DNA of 64,000 nucleotides from Hominimerdicola alba (lineage in GTDB: Bacteria > Bacillota > Clostridia > Oscillospirales > Ruminococcaceae), in NCBI RefSeq assembly GCF_900109655.1, contig NZ_FOAT01000006.1, forward strand, positions 1 through 64,000, read 5' to 3'. This document shows positions 8,025 to 17,422 of the stretch, in pieces. The translations under genes and the position numbers were made by a program. Positions within the stretch are counted from its first letter, which is position 1; the number at the start of each line of letters is the position of its first letter. The notes under the pieces are model-generated. The model did not search any database and was not told where the DNA came from. It worked only from the letters and a program-made list of their open reading frames with translations.

Positions 8025-9215
8025 ATGGGACTTAACGACACACCTTCGGGCGAGAGGGTACACATAGGCTTTTTTGGACGCAGAAATGCGGGCAAATCCA
8101 GCGTGGTAAACGCTTTTACAAATCAGGAGCTGGCGATAGTATCGGATACTCCCGGTACGACTACCGACCCTGTATACAAGGCGATGGAGCTTCTGCCGAT
8201 GGGACCTGTAATGATAATAGACACTCCCGGCTATGATGATGAGGGCGCTCTTGGTGAACTGAGGGTGAAAAAGACCTCTGAGGTGCTTAATAAGACGGAC
8301 TGTGCAGTACTTGTGACCGACTGCACCAGAGATCTTGACGAAAGCGAGAAACAGCTGATAAAGCTTTTTGAAGGCAGGCGGATACCTTACGTTATCGCTA
8401 AGAACAAGTCCGATCTGCTGGATAGCATACCTGCTGAGGAAAAGAATGAGATATACGTAAGCGCCCTGAACAAGACCATGATACATGAGCTGAGGGAGAA
8501 AGTTGCTCAGCTTACTGATTACAAGGAGCAGAGCGTTCCGCTGGTGGGCGACCTTATCGGCGAGGGTGAGCTGGCAGTACTTTGCATACCTATCGACAAG
8601 GCGGCACCCAAGGGCAGGCTGATACTTCCGCAGCAGCAGGTGATACGCGACCTTTTGGAACATGGCTCGGCTGCGCTGACCTGTCGGGAGACTGAGCTGA
8701 AAGGTTTCCTTGAACAGCTGAATCCCAAGCCTGCGGTGGTCATCACGGACAGTCAGGTATTTGCCAAGGCGAATGCGGACACTCCCGAGGATATCAAGCT
8801 GACTTCATTCTCGATACTCATGGCGAGATACAAGGGATTCCTTGAACCTGCTGTGCGTGGCGCTAAGGCGATAGACAGTCTTAAAGACGGCGACAGGATA
8901 CTTATATCCGAGGGCTGTACACATCACCGTCAGTGCGAGGATATTGGCACGGTGAAGCTGCCTAAGCTGCTTAAAAAGTATACAGGCAAGGACTTCAAAC
9001 TTGAGTTTTCATCGGGAAGAGAATTCCCCGATGACCTGACTGACTATGCTCTTGTTATACACTGCGGCGGCTGTATGCTGAACGCAAGGGAAATGAGCAG
9101 CAGAATGATGACAGTTGAGGAAGCCGGTGTTCCCGTTACGAATTACGGCATCGCTATCGCATACATGAACGGTATACTTAAAAGAAGTCTGGAGATAATC
9201 CCCGAAATCAAGTAG
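8025..9215 (+). CDS. hydF: [FeFe]-hydrogenase H-cluster maturation GTPase HydF
   Basis: 396 aa. HydF is the scaffold on which the diiron subcluster is assembled and handed to the hydrogenase. The N-terminal GTPase domain has P-loop GRRNAGKS (about residues 18-25), the DTPG switch and NKSD (G4). A dimerisation domain and the C-terminal [4Fe-4S] domain follow with the family's CxH...CGGC ligands (EGCTHHRQC and HCGGCMLN). Length and order are normal. The ATG has AAAGGAGCAGG upstream. hydE lies three genes downstream; hydG is not in the window. Confidence 0.97.
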   Translation: MGLNDTPSGERVHIGFFGRRNAGKSSVVNAFTNQELAIVSDTPGTTTDPVYKAMELLPMGPVMIIDTPGYDDEGALGELRVKKTSEVLNKTDCAVLVTDCTRDLDESEKQLIKLFEGRRIPYVIAKNKSDLLDSIPAEEKNEIYVSALNKTMIHELREKVAQLTDYKEQSVPLVGDLIGEGELAVLCIPIDKAAPKGRLILPQQQVIRDLLEHGSAALTCRETELKGFLEQLNPKPAVVITDSQVFAKANADTPEDIKLTSFSILMARYKGFLEPAVRGAKAIDSLKDGDRILISEGCTHHRQCEDIGTVKLPKLLKKYTGKDFKLEFSSGREFPDDLTDYALVIHCGGCMLNAREMSSRMMTVEEAGVPVTNYGIAIAYMNGILKRSLEIIPEIK

Positions 9216-9225
9216 AGGTAGTGAC

Positions 9226-9732
9226 ATGAGTGATAAATTTGTATTTGACAAAACATCGCCCGATGCCGACAAGTATACAGAGGTGGATAAATTCCTGCAG
9301 CTGACGGAGCGGTTCTGCAAAAAGGGTATCGGTTCGATAGCTAACAAGGTGGCTTCAAAGTTCAGCCGAAAGAATGTATCGAAGCCAATGTCAGCTTTGA
9401 AAAGGGCTGTGAATATAATCGGGGCTGACGGTATAGATACGGTTTATGACGATCTTATGCACTGCTCAAAGCTTGAACGAAGTGATGTATACATCGGTGC
9501 AAAATACCTGTTCAGGCAGGGAAATTATATGTGCAGGCTGAAAGATATAAAGAAATGCTATGTATACAATTCGGATAACACCGAGGATATAGCCTATTTC
9601 TGCTATGCGGATATCAGCGATGAAACAGGTGATGAGACCCTGGAGATAAGGACGCTTAGTGCGCTGAAAGTTCAGAGACAGCTTCAGCTTGATGAGCTGA
9701 GAAAGATGATAGGCATTAAGGAAGAAGAATAG
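9226..9732 (+). CDS. Unrecognised family, copy 1 (soluble)
   Basis: 168 aa. It shares with the next two genes a core running from 'ADGIDTVYDDLMH' through 'DVYIGAKYLFRQGNYMCRLK' to a charged end. This suggests a small beta-rich domain, possibly PH-like, but that is inference. Unlike copies 2 and 3 it has no membrane segments. GAGGTAGTG precedes the ATG, ten bases after hydF. Position between hydF and hydE suggests a link to hydrogenase maturation or to the nitrogenase-like genes, but nothing in the sequence names a function. Confidence 0.8.
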   Translation: MSDKFVFDKTSPDADKYTEVDKFLQLTERFCKKGIGSIANKVASKFSRKNVSKPMSALKRAVNIIGADGIDTVYDDLMHCSKLERSDVYIGAKYLFRQGNYMCRLKDIKKCYVYNSDNTEDIAYFCYADISDETGDETLEIRTLSALKVQRQLQLDELRKMIGIKEEE

Positions 9733-9757
9733 ACCTTTGACAAGGGAGAATAACAAA

Positions 9758-10405
9758 ATGAGTGACAGAAAAGAAGAGATATCCTACTATGACCTTGGCG
9801 GCAGAGAAGCCGAGATGTACCGTGAAATAGATGAATTTCTGGCGCTGTCGAAAAGATACAGCCCGCAGGCAGTCAGGCGAAAGCGTATCATAGGTGTTGT
9901 GGTGGGTTTTATCGGGGCGATAGCATCATTGTTATTTATGCTGGCAACCAGTATGGTGCTGTTCTTTCTTATAATGGCGCTTATAACTGGCGGGCTGGGA
10001 GTGTATTTTGCGTTCAGTTACGGAAAGACACCGTTTCCCGATGTGCTGCGTACAAATACCATTATAGAGGCTGACGGACTGGAAAATGTATACAACGACC
10101 TCATGCACGTTAACTGCATAAGTAATACTGCTATATACGTCGGCGACGAATATATCTTTAAGAAAAACAGGGTAGTTCTTCGGATAAGGGATGTAGAGAG
10201 GACGTATATCCGCGTGGAGTCTTCTGATGACGGGACATCGTATTATGCGGCAGTAGAGGTCTTTGACGAGATAGGCAGGCTGAGTATCGACATAAAGCCT
10301 TTGAGCGGGATAACTAGGAACAAACGTCAGCAGAAGTTCGAGGAACTGGTACAGCCCATCGAGGAAAAGAGGTACAGGCTGAAAAAGCTTGAAGACAGGA
10401 TCTGA
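9758..10405 (+). CDS. Unrecognised family, copy 2 (two membrane helices)
   Basis: 215 aa. The N-terminus has the acidic pattern 'EAEMYREIDEFLALSKRYS', matching copies 1 and 3, then two adjacent hydrophobic helices (about residues 45-90), then the shared domain (EADGLENVYNDLMH ... YVGDEYIFKKNRVVLRIRDV). ATG 9758 is preferred; a TTG at 9737 would extend it by seven residues. It probably sits on the inner membrane face with the C-terminal domain in the cytoplasm. Confidence 0.8.
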   Translation: MSDRKEEISYYDLGGREAEMYREIDEFLALSKRYSPQAVRRKRIIGVVVGFIGAIASLLFMLATSMVLFFLIMALITGGLGVYFAFSYGKTPFPDVLRTNTIIEADGLENVYNDLMHVNCISNTAIYVGDEYIFKKNRVVLRIRDVERTYIRVESSDDGTSYYAAVEVFDEIGRLSIDIKPLSGITRNKRQQKFEELVQPIEEKRYRLKKLEDRI

Positions 10406-10424
10406 AAAAGTTCAAGGTGACGGA

Positions 10425-11060
10425 ATGAATGACAGAGTAGATTTTTATGACGGTCTGAACGAGGCGGAGTGCCGTATGTATGAGAGCATAGATGATTTTC
10501 TGAGCCTTTCGCGGAGATTCAGCAGGAAAGCGTTAAAAGGCAAGAGGGATCTGGCGGTGATATTCTGCCTGGTCATGGGAGCATTGGGATTAACTTTGTG
10601 CGTTGTTATAGACCGGGAATCGTACATGATCCTTGGCGTCGGATATTTTGCGGTGATGGCAATTGCGGCGGCAGTGGCGTGGTACAAAGGTCGGAAGGAT
10701 TTTTTTCCCGAGGCCGAGCGTGTGAACAATATAATCAGGAACGACGGGCTTGAAGCAGTGTACAACGACCTTATGAGGGCAAGCCCTGTTGTTGGTAATG
10801 ATACGGTCAGCGGTGGAAGATATCTTTTCACCAAGGGCAGGGCGATGTGCCGCTTAGAGAATATCGGCAGAGTATACGTGAAATATGTTTCATACGGAAG
10901 GCACGGTTCGTACTATGCCTGTGCGGAGGTCGCTGACGAAACGGGGATATATCAGCACATTATGGTACGGCTTCCGGTATTCAGGAAAGATCAGACGCTC
11001 GAAAAAATAAGGCAGGATCTTTTCAGCCTGAAGATGGGCGCTTCGGTGCAGGATAAATAA
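10425..11060 (+). CDS. Unrecognised family, copy 3 (two membrane helices)
   Basis: 211 aa, same plan as copy 2: 'EAECRMYESIDDFLSLSRRF', two hydrophobic helices, then 'NDGLEAVYNDLMR' and 'GRYLFTKGRAMCRLENIGRV'. ATG 10425 follows AAGGTGA; an upstream TTG at 10389 would overlap copy 2 and is less likely. It is followed by hydE after 20 bp. The three copies have diverged well beyond a recent duplication yet stay adjacent, suggesting they act together. Confidence 0.8.
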   Translation: MNDRVDFYDGLNEAECRMYESIDDFLSLSRRFSRKALKGKRDLAVIFCLVMGALGLTLCVVIDRESYMILGVGYFAVMAIAAAVAWYKGRKDFFPEAERVNNIIRNDGLEAVYNDLMRASPVVGNDTVSGGRYLFTKGRAMCRLENIGRVYVKYVSYGRHGSYYACAEVADETGIYQHIMVRLPVFRKDQTLEKIRQDLFSLKMGASVQDK

Positions 11061-11080
11061 TACAAAGACAGGGTGAGATC

Positions 11081-12124
11081 ATGAGCAGAGTTAAGGCTCT
11101 TATAGATAAGCTGAACAGTGAAAAGCATCTTGAAAAAGATGAGTGGGTGCGCGTGTTATCAGAGTTTGACGATGATGACAGGGTTTATGCGGCGGATATC
11201 GCAAGGGAGATAAGCACTTCACGGTTCGGGAACAAGATATTCATACGCGGTATAGTTGAATTCTCGAACGTATGCAAAAATGACTGCTACTACTGCGGCA
11301 TAAGACGTTCCAATACCAATGTTCAGCGGTATCGGCTGACGGCTGATGAGATACTCGAATGCTGTGACGAGGGCTACGGACTGGGTTTCCGTACCTTTGT
11401 TTTGCAGAGCGGCGAGGACAAGAGCTATACTAACGATGTGCTCTGCGATATTGTGCGCAGGATAAAGGCGGCTCATCCCGACTGTGCTGTTACCCTTTCT
11501 CTGGGAGAGCTTAGCTATGATGAATACAAGGCTTTGAGAGAGGCGGGTGCGGACAGATATCTGCTCAGGCATGAAACTGCTGACAAGGCGCATTATGAGA
11601 AACTTCACCCTGCGGAAATGTCATGGGATAACCGCATGGAATGTCTTAAATATCTGAAAGAACTGGGATATCAGACGGGCGCTGGAATTATGGTAGGTTC
11701 ACCCTATCAGACTATGGAATGTATCGCCGAGGATATGCTTTTCTTTGAGAGCTTCAAGCCCGAAATGATAGGCATAGGACCATTCCTGCCCCACAAGGAT
11801 ACACCCTTCAGGGACGAGCCAAAGGGCAGTTACGAGCTGACGCTTTTCCTGCTTAGTCTGTGCAGGATACTTCTGCCCGATGTACTTCTGCCTGCAACTA
11901 CTGCGCTGGGTACGATACGTCCCAACGGCAGGGAAGAGGGCGTAAAGGCGGGAGCAAATGTTATAATGCCCAATCTCTCTCCCACTGCGGTGAGAAAGAA
12001 ATATATGCTGTACGACAACAAGATATGCACAGGCGACGAAAGCGCACAGTGCAGAGGTTGTCTTGAAGCGAGAATGAAGACCATCGGCTATGAGGTGGCT
12101 GTAACAAGAGGTGACCACGTATGA
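11081..12124 (+). CDS. hydE: [FeFe]-hydrogenase maturase HydE (radical SAM)
   Basis: 347 aa. The radical-SAM motif CKNDCYYC (Cys65, 69, 72) follows an N-terminal helical region; the barrel has SGED and TLSLGE; the C-terminus has CTGDESAQCRGC, which can bind an accessory cluster. HydE processes the iron-cysteine synthon made by HydG during H-cluster assembly. Its stop overlaps the next gene by 4 bp (ATGA), coupling it to the nitrogenase-like genes. A HydE-like enzyme working for the nitrogenase-like system instead is possible, but hydF upstream favours true HydE. Confidence 0.93.
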   Translation: MSRVKALIDKLNSEKHLEKDEWVRVLSEFDDDDRVYAADIAREISTSRFGNKIFIRGIVEFSNVCKNDCYYCGIRRSNTNVQRYRLTADEILECCDEGYGLGFRTFVLQSGEDKSYTNDVLCDIVRRIKAAHPDCAVTLSLGELSYDEYKALREAGADRYLLRHETADKAHYEKLHPAEMSWDNRMECLKYLKELGYQTGAGIMVGSPYQTMECIAEDMLFFESFKPEMIGIGPFLPHKDTPFRDEPKGSYELTLFLLSLCRILLPDVLLPATTALGTIRPNGREEGVKAGANVIMPNLSPTAVRKKYMLYDNKICTGDESAQCRGCLEARMKTIGYEVAVTRGDHV

Positions 12125-12879
12125 TAAAATTTGCTGTATACGGTAAGGGCGGTATCGGAAAATCCACTATTGCCTGCAATATCTCTGCGGCGCTGGCGGC
12201 TAAGGGGCTGACGGTGATGCAGATAGGCTGTGACCCTAAGGCGGATTCCACTTCGCTTCTCCACGGCGGCGACAGGATACCCACGGTGCTTGATATGACA
12301 CGAAAGACCAATGGCAAATTCACCCTTGATGATGTGGTCTTCAAAACGGCGAGCGGCGTGCTTTGTGTTGAAGCAGGCGGTCCTATCCCCGGGCTGGGCT
12401 GTGCGGGACGCGGTATAATCAATGCGCTGGAAAGCCTTGAAAAACTGGGTGCTTACGAGGTATACAAGCCCGATGTGGTGATATATGACGTTCTCGGCGA
12501 TGTGGTATGCGGAGGATTTTCCATGCCCATGCGCAAGGGCTATGCGGATAAGATATTCGTTGTATGTTCGGGCGAGAAGATGTCCAGATATGCGGCGGCA
12601 AACATCTGCATGGCGGTGGAGAATTTCAAAGGCAGGGGATATGCTTCCCTTGGGGGCATAATCCTCAACCGCAGGGGCGTGCCTGATGAGGACGAGGCGG
12701 CAGATGAGCTGGCGGCTGATTTCAACACTTATGTGATAGGCTCTCTTGACCGCAGCGAGGATATACCCCTTGCAGAGGAAGCAGGAAAAGCGATAGTGGC
12801 TTCTGCCCCCGAAAGCGATACCGCAAAACAGCTTAAAGCAATAGCGGACAGCGTATACGCTATTTGCGGAGGTGAGTGA
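12121..12879 (+). CDS. Nitrogenase-like iron protein (NifH-like), set 1
   Basis: 252 aa. It has the deviant Walker [10 protein letters not shown] at the N-terminus and the two [4Fe-4S] ligands of the NifH/BchL family (Cys94 in GLGCAGRG, Cys130 in GDVVCGGF). The homodimer would deliver electrons with ATP hydrolysis to the D-K partner downstream. It overlaps hydE by 4 bp and ends one base before the D gene. It is shorter than NifH (about 290 aa) and lacks the C-terminal extension, as in uncharacterised group IV-type homologues. Not expected to fix nitrogen. Confidence 0.92.
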   Translation: MIKFAVYGKGGIGKSTIACNISAALAAKGLTVMQIGCDPKADSTSLLHGGDRIPTVLDMTRKTNGKFTLDDVVFKTASGVLCVEAGGPIPGLGCAGRGIINALESLEKLGAYEVYKPDVVIYDVLGDVVCGGFSMPMRKGYADKIFVVCSGEKMSRYAAANICMAVENFKGRGYASLGGIILNRRGVPDEDEAADELAADFNTYVIGSLDRSEDIPLAEEAGKAIVASAPESDTAKQLKAIADSVYAICGGE

Positions 12880-12880
12880 T

Positions 12881-14194
12881 ATGCTTAAAAAGACAGGGTT
12901 TGACCGCCCGCCTGTGGTAAGGCTGGGTGACGCGCCGCGGGGTGATTTCTTTACGAGTGGACTGGAGTACAATCCGCCTGCCAGAGGTGTGTGGAATATC
13001 GTTCATACCGGTATGCTGATACCCGAAGTCCATGAGATATTCGCCTGTGCCCAGGGCTGTCTGAGGGGCGTTATACTCACGGCGGCGGAAATGAACGCAC
13101 TTGACCGCATGAGCTGGATATCGGTATCGGAGCAGGATATGTTCGACGGTACGCTGGAAAGCGATGTGGTGGACGGAGTAAGCGAAATAATCGAAGGACT
13201 GCCTTACAGACCTCGTGCTGTGCTTTTGTATCTCAGCTGTATACACCTTTTTGCAGGGTGTGATTTTGATATCATCATACAAGAACTGTCCGATAAATTT
13301 CCCGATATAGATTTTTCGGACTGCTATATGACACCTACCATGCGCAAGAATGTTTCTCCCGATGCTAAGATGAGGGCACAGCTTTATAACGCGCTGAAAC
13401 CTTTGCCTGTGGACGAGCGCTCGGTGAATATCATCGGAAATGACAGAGCAACGGACGAGAACAGCGAGCTTGTGCGCATAATCAAGGATAACGGATTTAC
13501 CCTGAGGGATATAACCTCATGTAAGACCTATGACGAATATCTTGAAATGGCTAAGTCGGCGGTGAATATAGCGTACCTGCCTACGGCGGCTATGGGTTGT
13601 AATGAGCTTTCGGAGCGGCTGGGTACTAAGGCACTGTATCTGCCATACAGTTTTGATTCTGTCAGGATAAGGGAGAACATTGCGAAGCTTTGCGATACTC
13701 TTGGAGTGGAATGTCCCGACCTTGCGGGTGAAGAGGAGAAAGCGAAAGCGGCTCTGGCTTCTGCGAAAACCGCGGTGGGTGATACTCCGATAGCTATTGA
13801 TTTTACGGCGGTAACACAGCCTTTTTCGCTGGCGAAACTGCTGGTTGAGAACGGCTTCAATGTGAAGTATATAATAAATGATGTTCTCGGCGAGGACGGT
13901 GAAGATTTTGATGCGCTGAAAGAGATATCACCCGATATTGAGATATACTCGGCGGTTAATGTGAATATGCTGCATTTCCCCGAGGAGGAGCATGAGCGGG
14001 TGATAGCTGTGGGTCAGAAAGCGGCGCACTATTTCAGCACGGACTATTTTGTGAACATAGTGCAGAACGGCGGATATTACGGATTTACAGGCATAGCGGA
14101 GATAGCACGTCTTATGGAAGAGGCGGCGGCTGAACCTAAGGACAGGCGTACGCTGATATCTCACAAGGGTATCGGCTGTGAGAGCTGTATTTGA
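12881..14194 (+). CDS. Nitrogenase component 1-like protein (D-type), set 1
   Basis: 437 aa of the oxidoreductase/nitrogenase component 1 family. Candidate cluster ligands are Cys56 and Cys60 (FACAQGC) and Cys120/Cys127 (LSCIHLFAGC). The HTGMLIPEV and LTAAEMNALDRMS segments are typical of clostridial Nif-like D proteins with no assigned function. ATG 12881 is preferred because GGAGG lies eight bases upstream; the frame is also open from a GTG at 12872. It would pair with the K-type protein downstream and receive electrons from the H protein. The C-terminus ends CESCI, an unusual Cys pair. Confidence 0.88.
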   Translation: MLKKTGFDRPPVVRLGDAPRGDFFTSGLEYNPPARGVWNIVHTGMLIPEVHEIFACAQGCLRGVILTAAEMNALDRMSWISVSEQDMFDGTLESDVVDGVSEIIEGLPYRPRAVLLYLSCIHLFAGCDFDIIIQELSDKFPDIDFSDCYMTPTMRKNVSPDAKMRAQLYNALKPLPVDERSVNIIGNDRATDENSELVRIIKDNGFTLRDITSCKTYDEYLEMAKSAVNIAYLPTAAMGCNELSERLGTKALYLPYSFDSVRIRENIAKLCDTLGVECPDLAGEEEKAKAALASAKTAVGDTPIAIDFTAVTQPFSLAKLLVENGFNVKYIINDVLGEDGEDFDALKEISPDIEIYSAVNVNMLHFPEEEHERVIAVGQKAAHYFSTDYFVNIVQNGGYYGFTGIAEIARLMEEAAAEPKDRRTLISHKGIGCESCI

Positions 14195-14215
14195 CGTAGA
14201 AAGAGGTATGGTTAT

Positions 14216-15379
14216 ATGAAAAATGTCAGTAAGATAATACCATGCTATGCGGCTGATACCTCAGGTGTATGTTCGGCGCTGTATGAATTCGGCGGCATGA
14301 CGGTGGTACATGATGCTTCGGGCTGTAATTCGACTTATTCCACCCATGATGAGCCAAGATGGTACGATATGCGTTCGGATATCTATATCTCAGCGCTGAC
14401 AGAGACCGATGCGATAATGGGCAACGATGAAAAGCTGATAGAGGATATAGTATCGGCGGCAAAGGACAGGAAACCTGCCTTTATCGCGCTGTGCGGTTCG
14501 CCTATGCCCATGATGACAGGTTTCGACTACGAAGCTGTGGCACGGGATATTCAGGGACGGACCGGTATACCAACTTTTGGTCTGGAAACCAATGGTACCC
14601 ATTCGTATATCAGCGGTGCGGGTATGGCGCTTGAAGCTATCGTCCGTGAGTTCGTACATGATATGCCAAAGGACGATGACAGCATCGGGATAAATATCAT
14701 AGGTGCTACCCCTCTGGACTTCGGTGTGACGAGCGCTGCCGAAAGCTTGAAGAAGTTTTTCAACAGGGGCAAGATGAAAGTCATATCCTCAATAGGTATG
14801 GGCGGCACTCTTGATGAGATACGCAGAGCGGCTTCTGCTAAAGTAAACCTTGTGGTATCCTACTGCGGGCTTCCTGCGGCAAGGTATATGGAAAAGGAGT
14901 TCGGCATACCTTATTTTTGCGGTGTGCCTGTGGGCAGTCTACAGTCGGGTGCCTTCAGTTTTATTTATGAAACTATCCATGACGGCATAAGCAGAACAAT
15001 GGCAGCCATGTGCCGCGGCAAACACACGGACGAAAAAGCAGAGCGCCTTGTAATAGGCGAGGCTGTGCTTGCAGGGTCGATAGCCTTTGAATGGGAGGCA
15101 CTGACCCGCCATGCGGTAGATGTTATATGTCCACCCGATATAGATGCGGAGCTTAGTCCCGATAAAAAGGATCTGCCGCTGTATGCCGAGGAAGATATCA
15201 GGGCATACATCAAAGATAACGGCATAAAAACAGTTGTGGCAGACCCGTTATACAAGTACATTCTGCCCGAGGGGTGCAGGCTGATAGAAATGCCGCATTT
15301 TGCGTTTTCGGGCAGGTGCTTCGCAAAGGATATGCGCGACCCCATCAACAATGTCAATAAGGAGATATATAAATGGTAA
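14216..15379 (+). CDS. Nitrogenase component 1-like protein (K-type), set 1
   Basis: 387 aa. The N-terminus ([19 protein letters not shown], then HDASGCNS) places Cys10, Cys19 and Cys37 like the P-cluster-type cysteines of NifK/NifN. IALCGSP and the closing PHFAFSGR recur in set 2. AAAGAGGT precedes the ATG; its end overlaps the next iron-protein gene by 7 bp. It lacks the long N-terminal extension of NifK. The combination suggests a smaller D-K heterodimer or tetramer with an interface Fe-S cluster. Confidence 0.88.
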   Translation: MKNVSKIIPCYAADTSGVCSALYEFGGMTVVHDASGCNSTYSTHDEPRWYDMRSDIYISALTETDAIMGNDEKLIEDIVSAAKDRKPAFIALCGSPMPMMTGFDYEAVARDIQGRTGIPTFGLETNGTHSYISGAGMALEAIVREFVHDMPKDDDSIGINIIGATPLDFGVTSAAESLKKFFNRGKMKVISSIGMGGTLDEIRRAASAKVNLVVSYCGLPAARYMEKEFGIPYFCGVPVGSLQSGAFSFIYETIHDGISRTMAAMCRGKHTDEKAERLVIGEAVLAGSIAFEWEALTRHAVDVICPPDIDAELSPDKKDLPLYAEEDIRAYIKDNGIKTVVADPLYKYILPEGCRLIEMPHFAFSGRCFAKDMRDPINNVNKEIYKW

Positions 15380-16137
15380 AACTGGCAATATACGGCAAGG
15401 GCGGTATAGGAAAATCTACCTGCACCGCTAATCTCGCGGCGGCATTCGCATCGCTGGGCAAGAGGGTGATACAGATAGGCTGTGACCCCAAGGCGGATTC
15501 TACGATAAATCTGCTGGGCGGAACACCTGTTACCCCTGTTATGGATTATATGCGTGACCGTGACGAAGAACCGACTTCCATCGAGGAGATATCTCAGGTC
15601 GGCTTCGGCGGGATACTCTGCATAGAAACAGGCGGCCCTACTCCGGGCCTGGGCTGTGCGGGAAGAGGTATAATCACCACCTTTTCCCTGCTTGAAGAAC
15701 TGGAGCTTTTTGAGAAGTTCAAGCCCGATGTGGTGCTTTACGATGTTCTCGGCGACGTAGTATGCGGAGGTTTTGCCGCGCCTATCAGAGAGGGCTATGC
15801 AGACAAGGTGCTGATAGTGACCTCCGGTGAGAAGATGGCGCTGTATGCGGCGAACAATATCAACAAGGCTGTTAAGAATTTCGAGGACAGGAGCTATGCT
15901 AAGGTTCGCGGAATAATCATGAACCGCCGTGCAGTTGAAAATGAGGAAGAAAAGGTCAGAGCCTTTGCGGAGAGCGTAGGACTTGATATCGCGGCGGATA
16001 TACCACGTTCGGCGGATATAATAAAGTACGAGGATATGGGTAAGACGGTCATCGAGGGCGACCCCGAATGTGAGACTGCAAAGCGTTTTCTGGAACTTGC
16101 AAAGAAACTGATAGCGGAGGACGAGGCAAATGACTGA
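15373..16137 (+). CDS. Nitrogenase-like iron protein (NifH-like), set 2
   Basis: 254 aa. It has the same motifs as the set 1 protein: [17 protein letters not shown] and GDVVCGGF. The two H proteins are clearly paralogous but not near-identical (for example [10 protein letters not shown] against LLHGGDRIPT). A dedicated iron protein for each D-K pair implies two distinct reductases or a two-step reaction. It overlaps both neighbours (7 and 8 bp). Confidence 0.92.
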   Translation: MVKLAIYGKGGIGKSTCTANLAAAFASLGKRVIQIGCDPKADSTINLLGGTPVTPVMDYMRDRDEEPTSIEEISQVGFGGILCIETGGPTPGLGCAGRGIITTFSLLEELELFEKFKPDVVLYDVLGDVVCGGFAAPIREGYADKVLIVTSGEKMALYAANNINKAVKNFEDRSYAKVRGIIMNRRAVENEEEKVRAFAESVGLDIAADIPRSADIIKYEDMGKTVIEGDPECETAKRFLELAKKLIAEDEAND

Positions 16138-17422
16138 GGCTTTCTATATAACAGCCGCTGATCTCGCCGAGAGAGGTTTTGAGAACACTCCCGACGAGCT
16201 GATGAGCCACCGCCACATGATATATTCATCCCCTGCGACCTTGGATTTCAATTCTCCTGGTGCAAAGGGTTTTGGCGTAAAGAGAGCGGGTCTTGCCATT
16301 CCCGGCTCGGTGATGCTGCTGGTAGCTCCCGGGTGCTGCGGAAGAAATACGGCTCTTCTGAACGAGCTGGGATACAACGAAAGATTTTTCTATCTTCTGC
16401 TGGATGATACGGATATCGTCACTGGCAGACACCTTACAAAGATACCAAAGGCTTGCAAAGAAGTCTGTGAGAGCCTTGACTATACACCCACAGCGGTGAT
16501 GATATGCATAACTTGTGTTGACGCACTTCTTGGTACTGATATGGAGCGCGTCTGCCGAAAGTGCGAGGACGAAACAGGTGTGGAGACTGTTCCCGCATAT
16601 ATGTATGCGCTTACAAGAGAGAAGCGTCTGCCCCCCATGGCAGGAGTGAGAAAGTCGGTATACTCACTGTTGAAGCCGCAGAAGAGGATATCCAACGAAT
16701 GTAACATACTCGGATATTTCAGCCATGTCCACGATGACAGCGAGCTGTATGACCTGCTTCACAGTGCGGGCATAAAGAAAGTCAGAGAGCTGGCAAGGTG
16801 CAGTACAATAGAAGAGTATCACGAGCTTTCGCGGGCGAATTTCAACCTTGTGATAAACGCCGAAGCGAGATATGCGGCGCAGGATATGGAAAAACGTCTG
16901 GGGATACCTTTTATAGAGCTGACAAGAATGTACAGGCTGGACAAGATACGCAATCAGTACCGTCTGCTGGGACAGGCACTGGGTGCGGAATTTGACGATG
17001 AGAAATACTACGATAGTGCTAAAGCGGTGGTGGAAAAGTTCATCGCGGAGCACGGTAATATCTCGGCGGCAGTGGGCGAGTGTGTCAACGCTGACAGCTT
17101 TGAGCTGGCGCTGGCACTGACGGAGTACGGCATAAAGGTCAGTGAGATATACGGCACGGTGGGCGAGAGGAACTTTGTGTTTATAAAGAAGCTTGCTCAG
17201 ATATCGCCCGATACCCGCATATTCTCCAACCTTTCACCTACGATGCTGAATTATGAGAGAAAGACTGATATAGATGTTGCGATAGGTGTTGACGCAGGAT
17301 ATTATCACCCCGACCTGCCCTGTGCGCAGTTCAACACCGAAGAACAGCCCTTCGGCTACGAGGGTGTGGAGCGCCTTATGGAAGAGCTTGACGAGGCACT
17401 GAAAAAGGAGGAGAAAAAATGA
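16130..17422 (+). CDS. Nitrogenase component 1-like protein (D-type), set 2
   Basis: 430 aa. Cys69-Cys70 (APGCCGRN) and the [11 protein letters not shown] segment align by position with the cluster cysteines of set 1 [10 protein letters not shown] adds a CxxC. It starts within the preceding gene and overlaps the K gene by 4 bp (ATGA). It diverges strongly from set 1 D, much more than the two H proteins diverge from each other, which argues for a different substrate or a scaffold role like that of NifE relative to NifD. Confidence 0.87.
   Translation: MTEAFYITAADLAERGFENTPDELMSHRHMIYSSPATLDFNSPGAKGFGVKRAGLAIPGSVMLLVAPGCCGRNTALLNELGYNERFFYLLLDDTDIVTGRHLTKIPKACKEVCESLDYTPTAVMICITCVDALLGTDMERVCRKCEDETGVETVPAYMYALTREKRLPPMAGVRKSVYSLLKPQKRISNECNILGYFSHVHDDSELYDLLHSAGIKKVRELARCSTIEEYHELSRANFNLVINAEARYAAQDMEKRLGIPFIELTRMYRLDKIRNQYRLLGQALGAEFDDEKYYDSAKAVVEKFIAEHGNISAAVGECVNADSFELALALTEYGIKVSEIYGTVGERNFVFIKKLAQISPDTRIFSNLSPTMLNYERKTDIDVAIGVDAGYYHPDLPCAQFNTEEQPFGYEGVERLMEELDEALKKEEKK

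Noticed and set aside
8004-8663. 219-codon minus-strand frame
   Set aside because: Antisense shadow of hydF, whose motifs are unmistakable.
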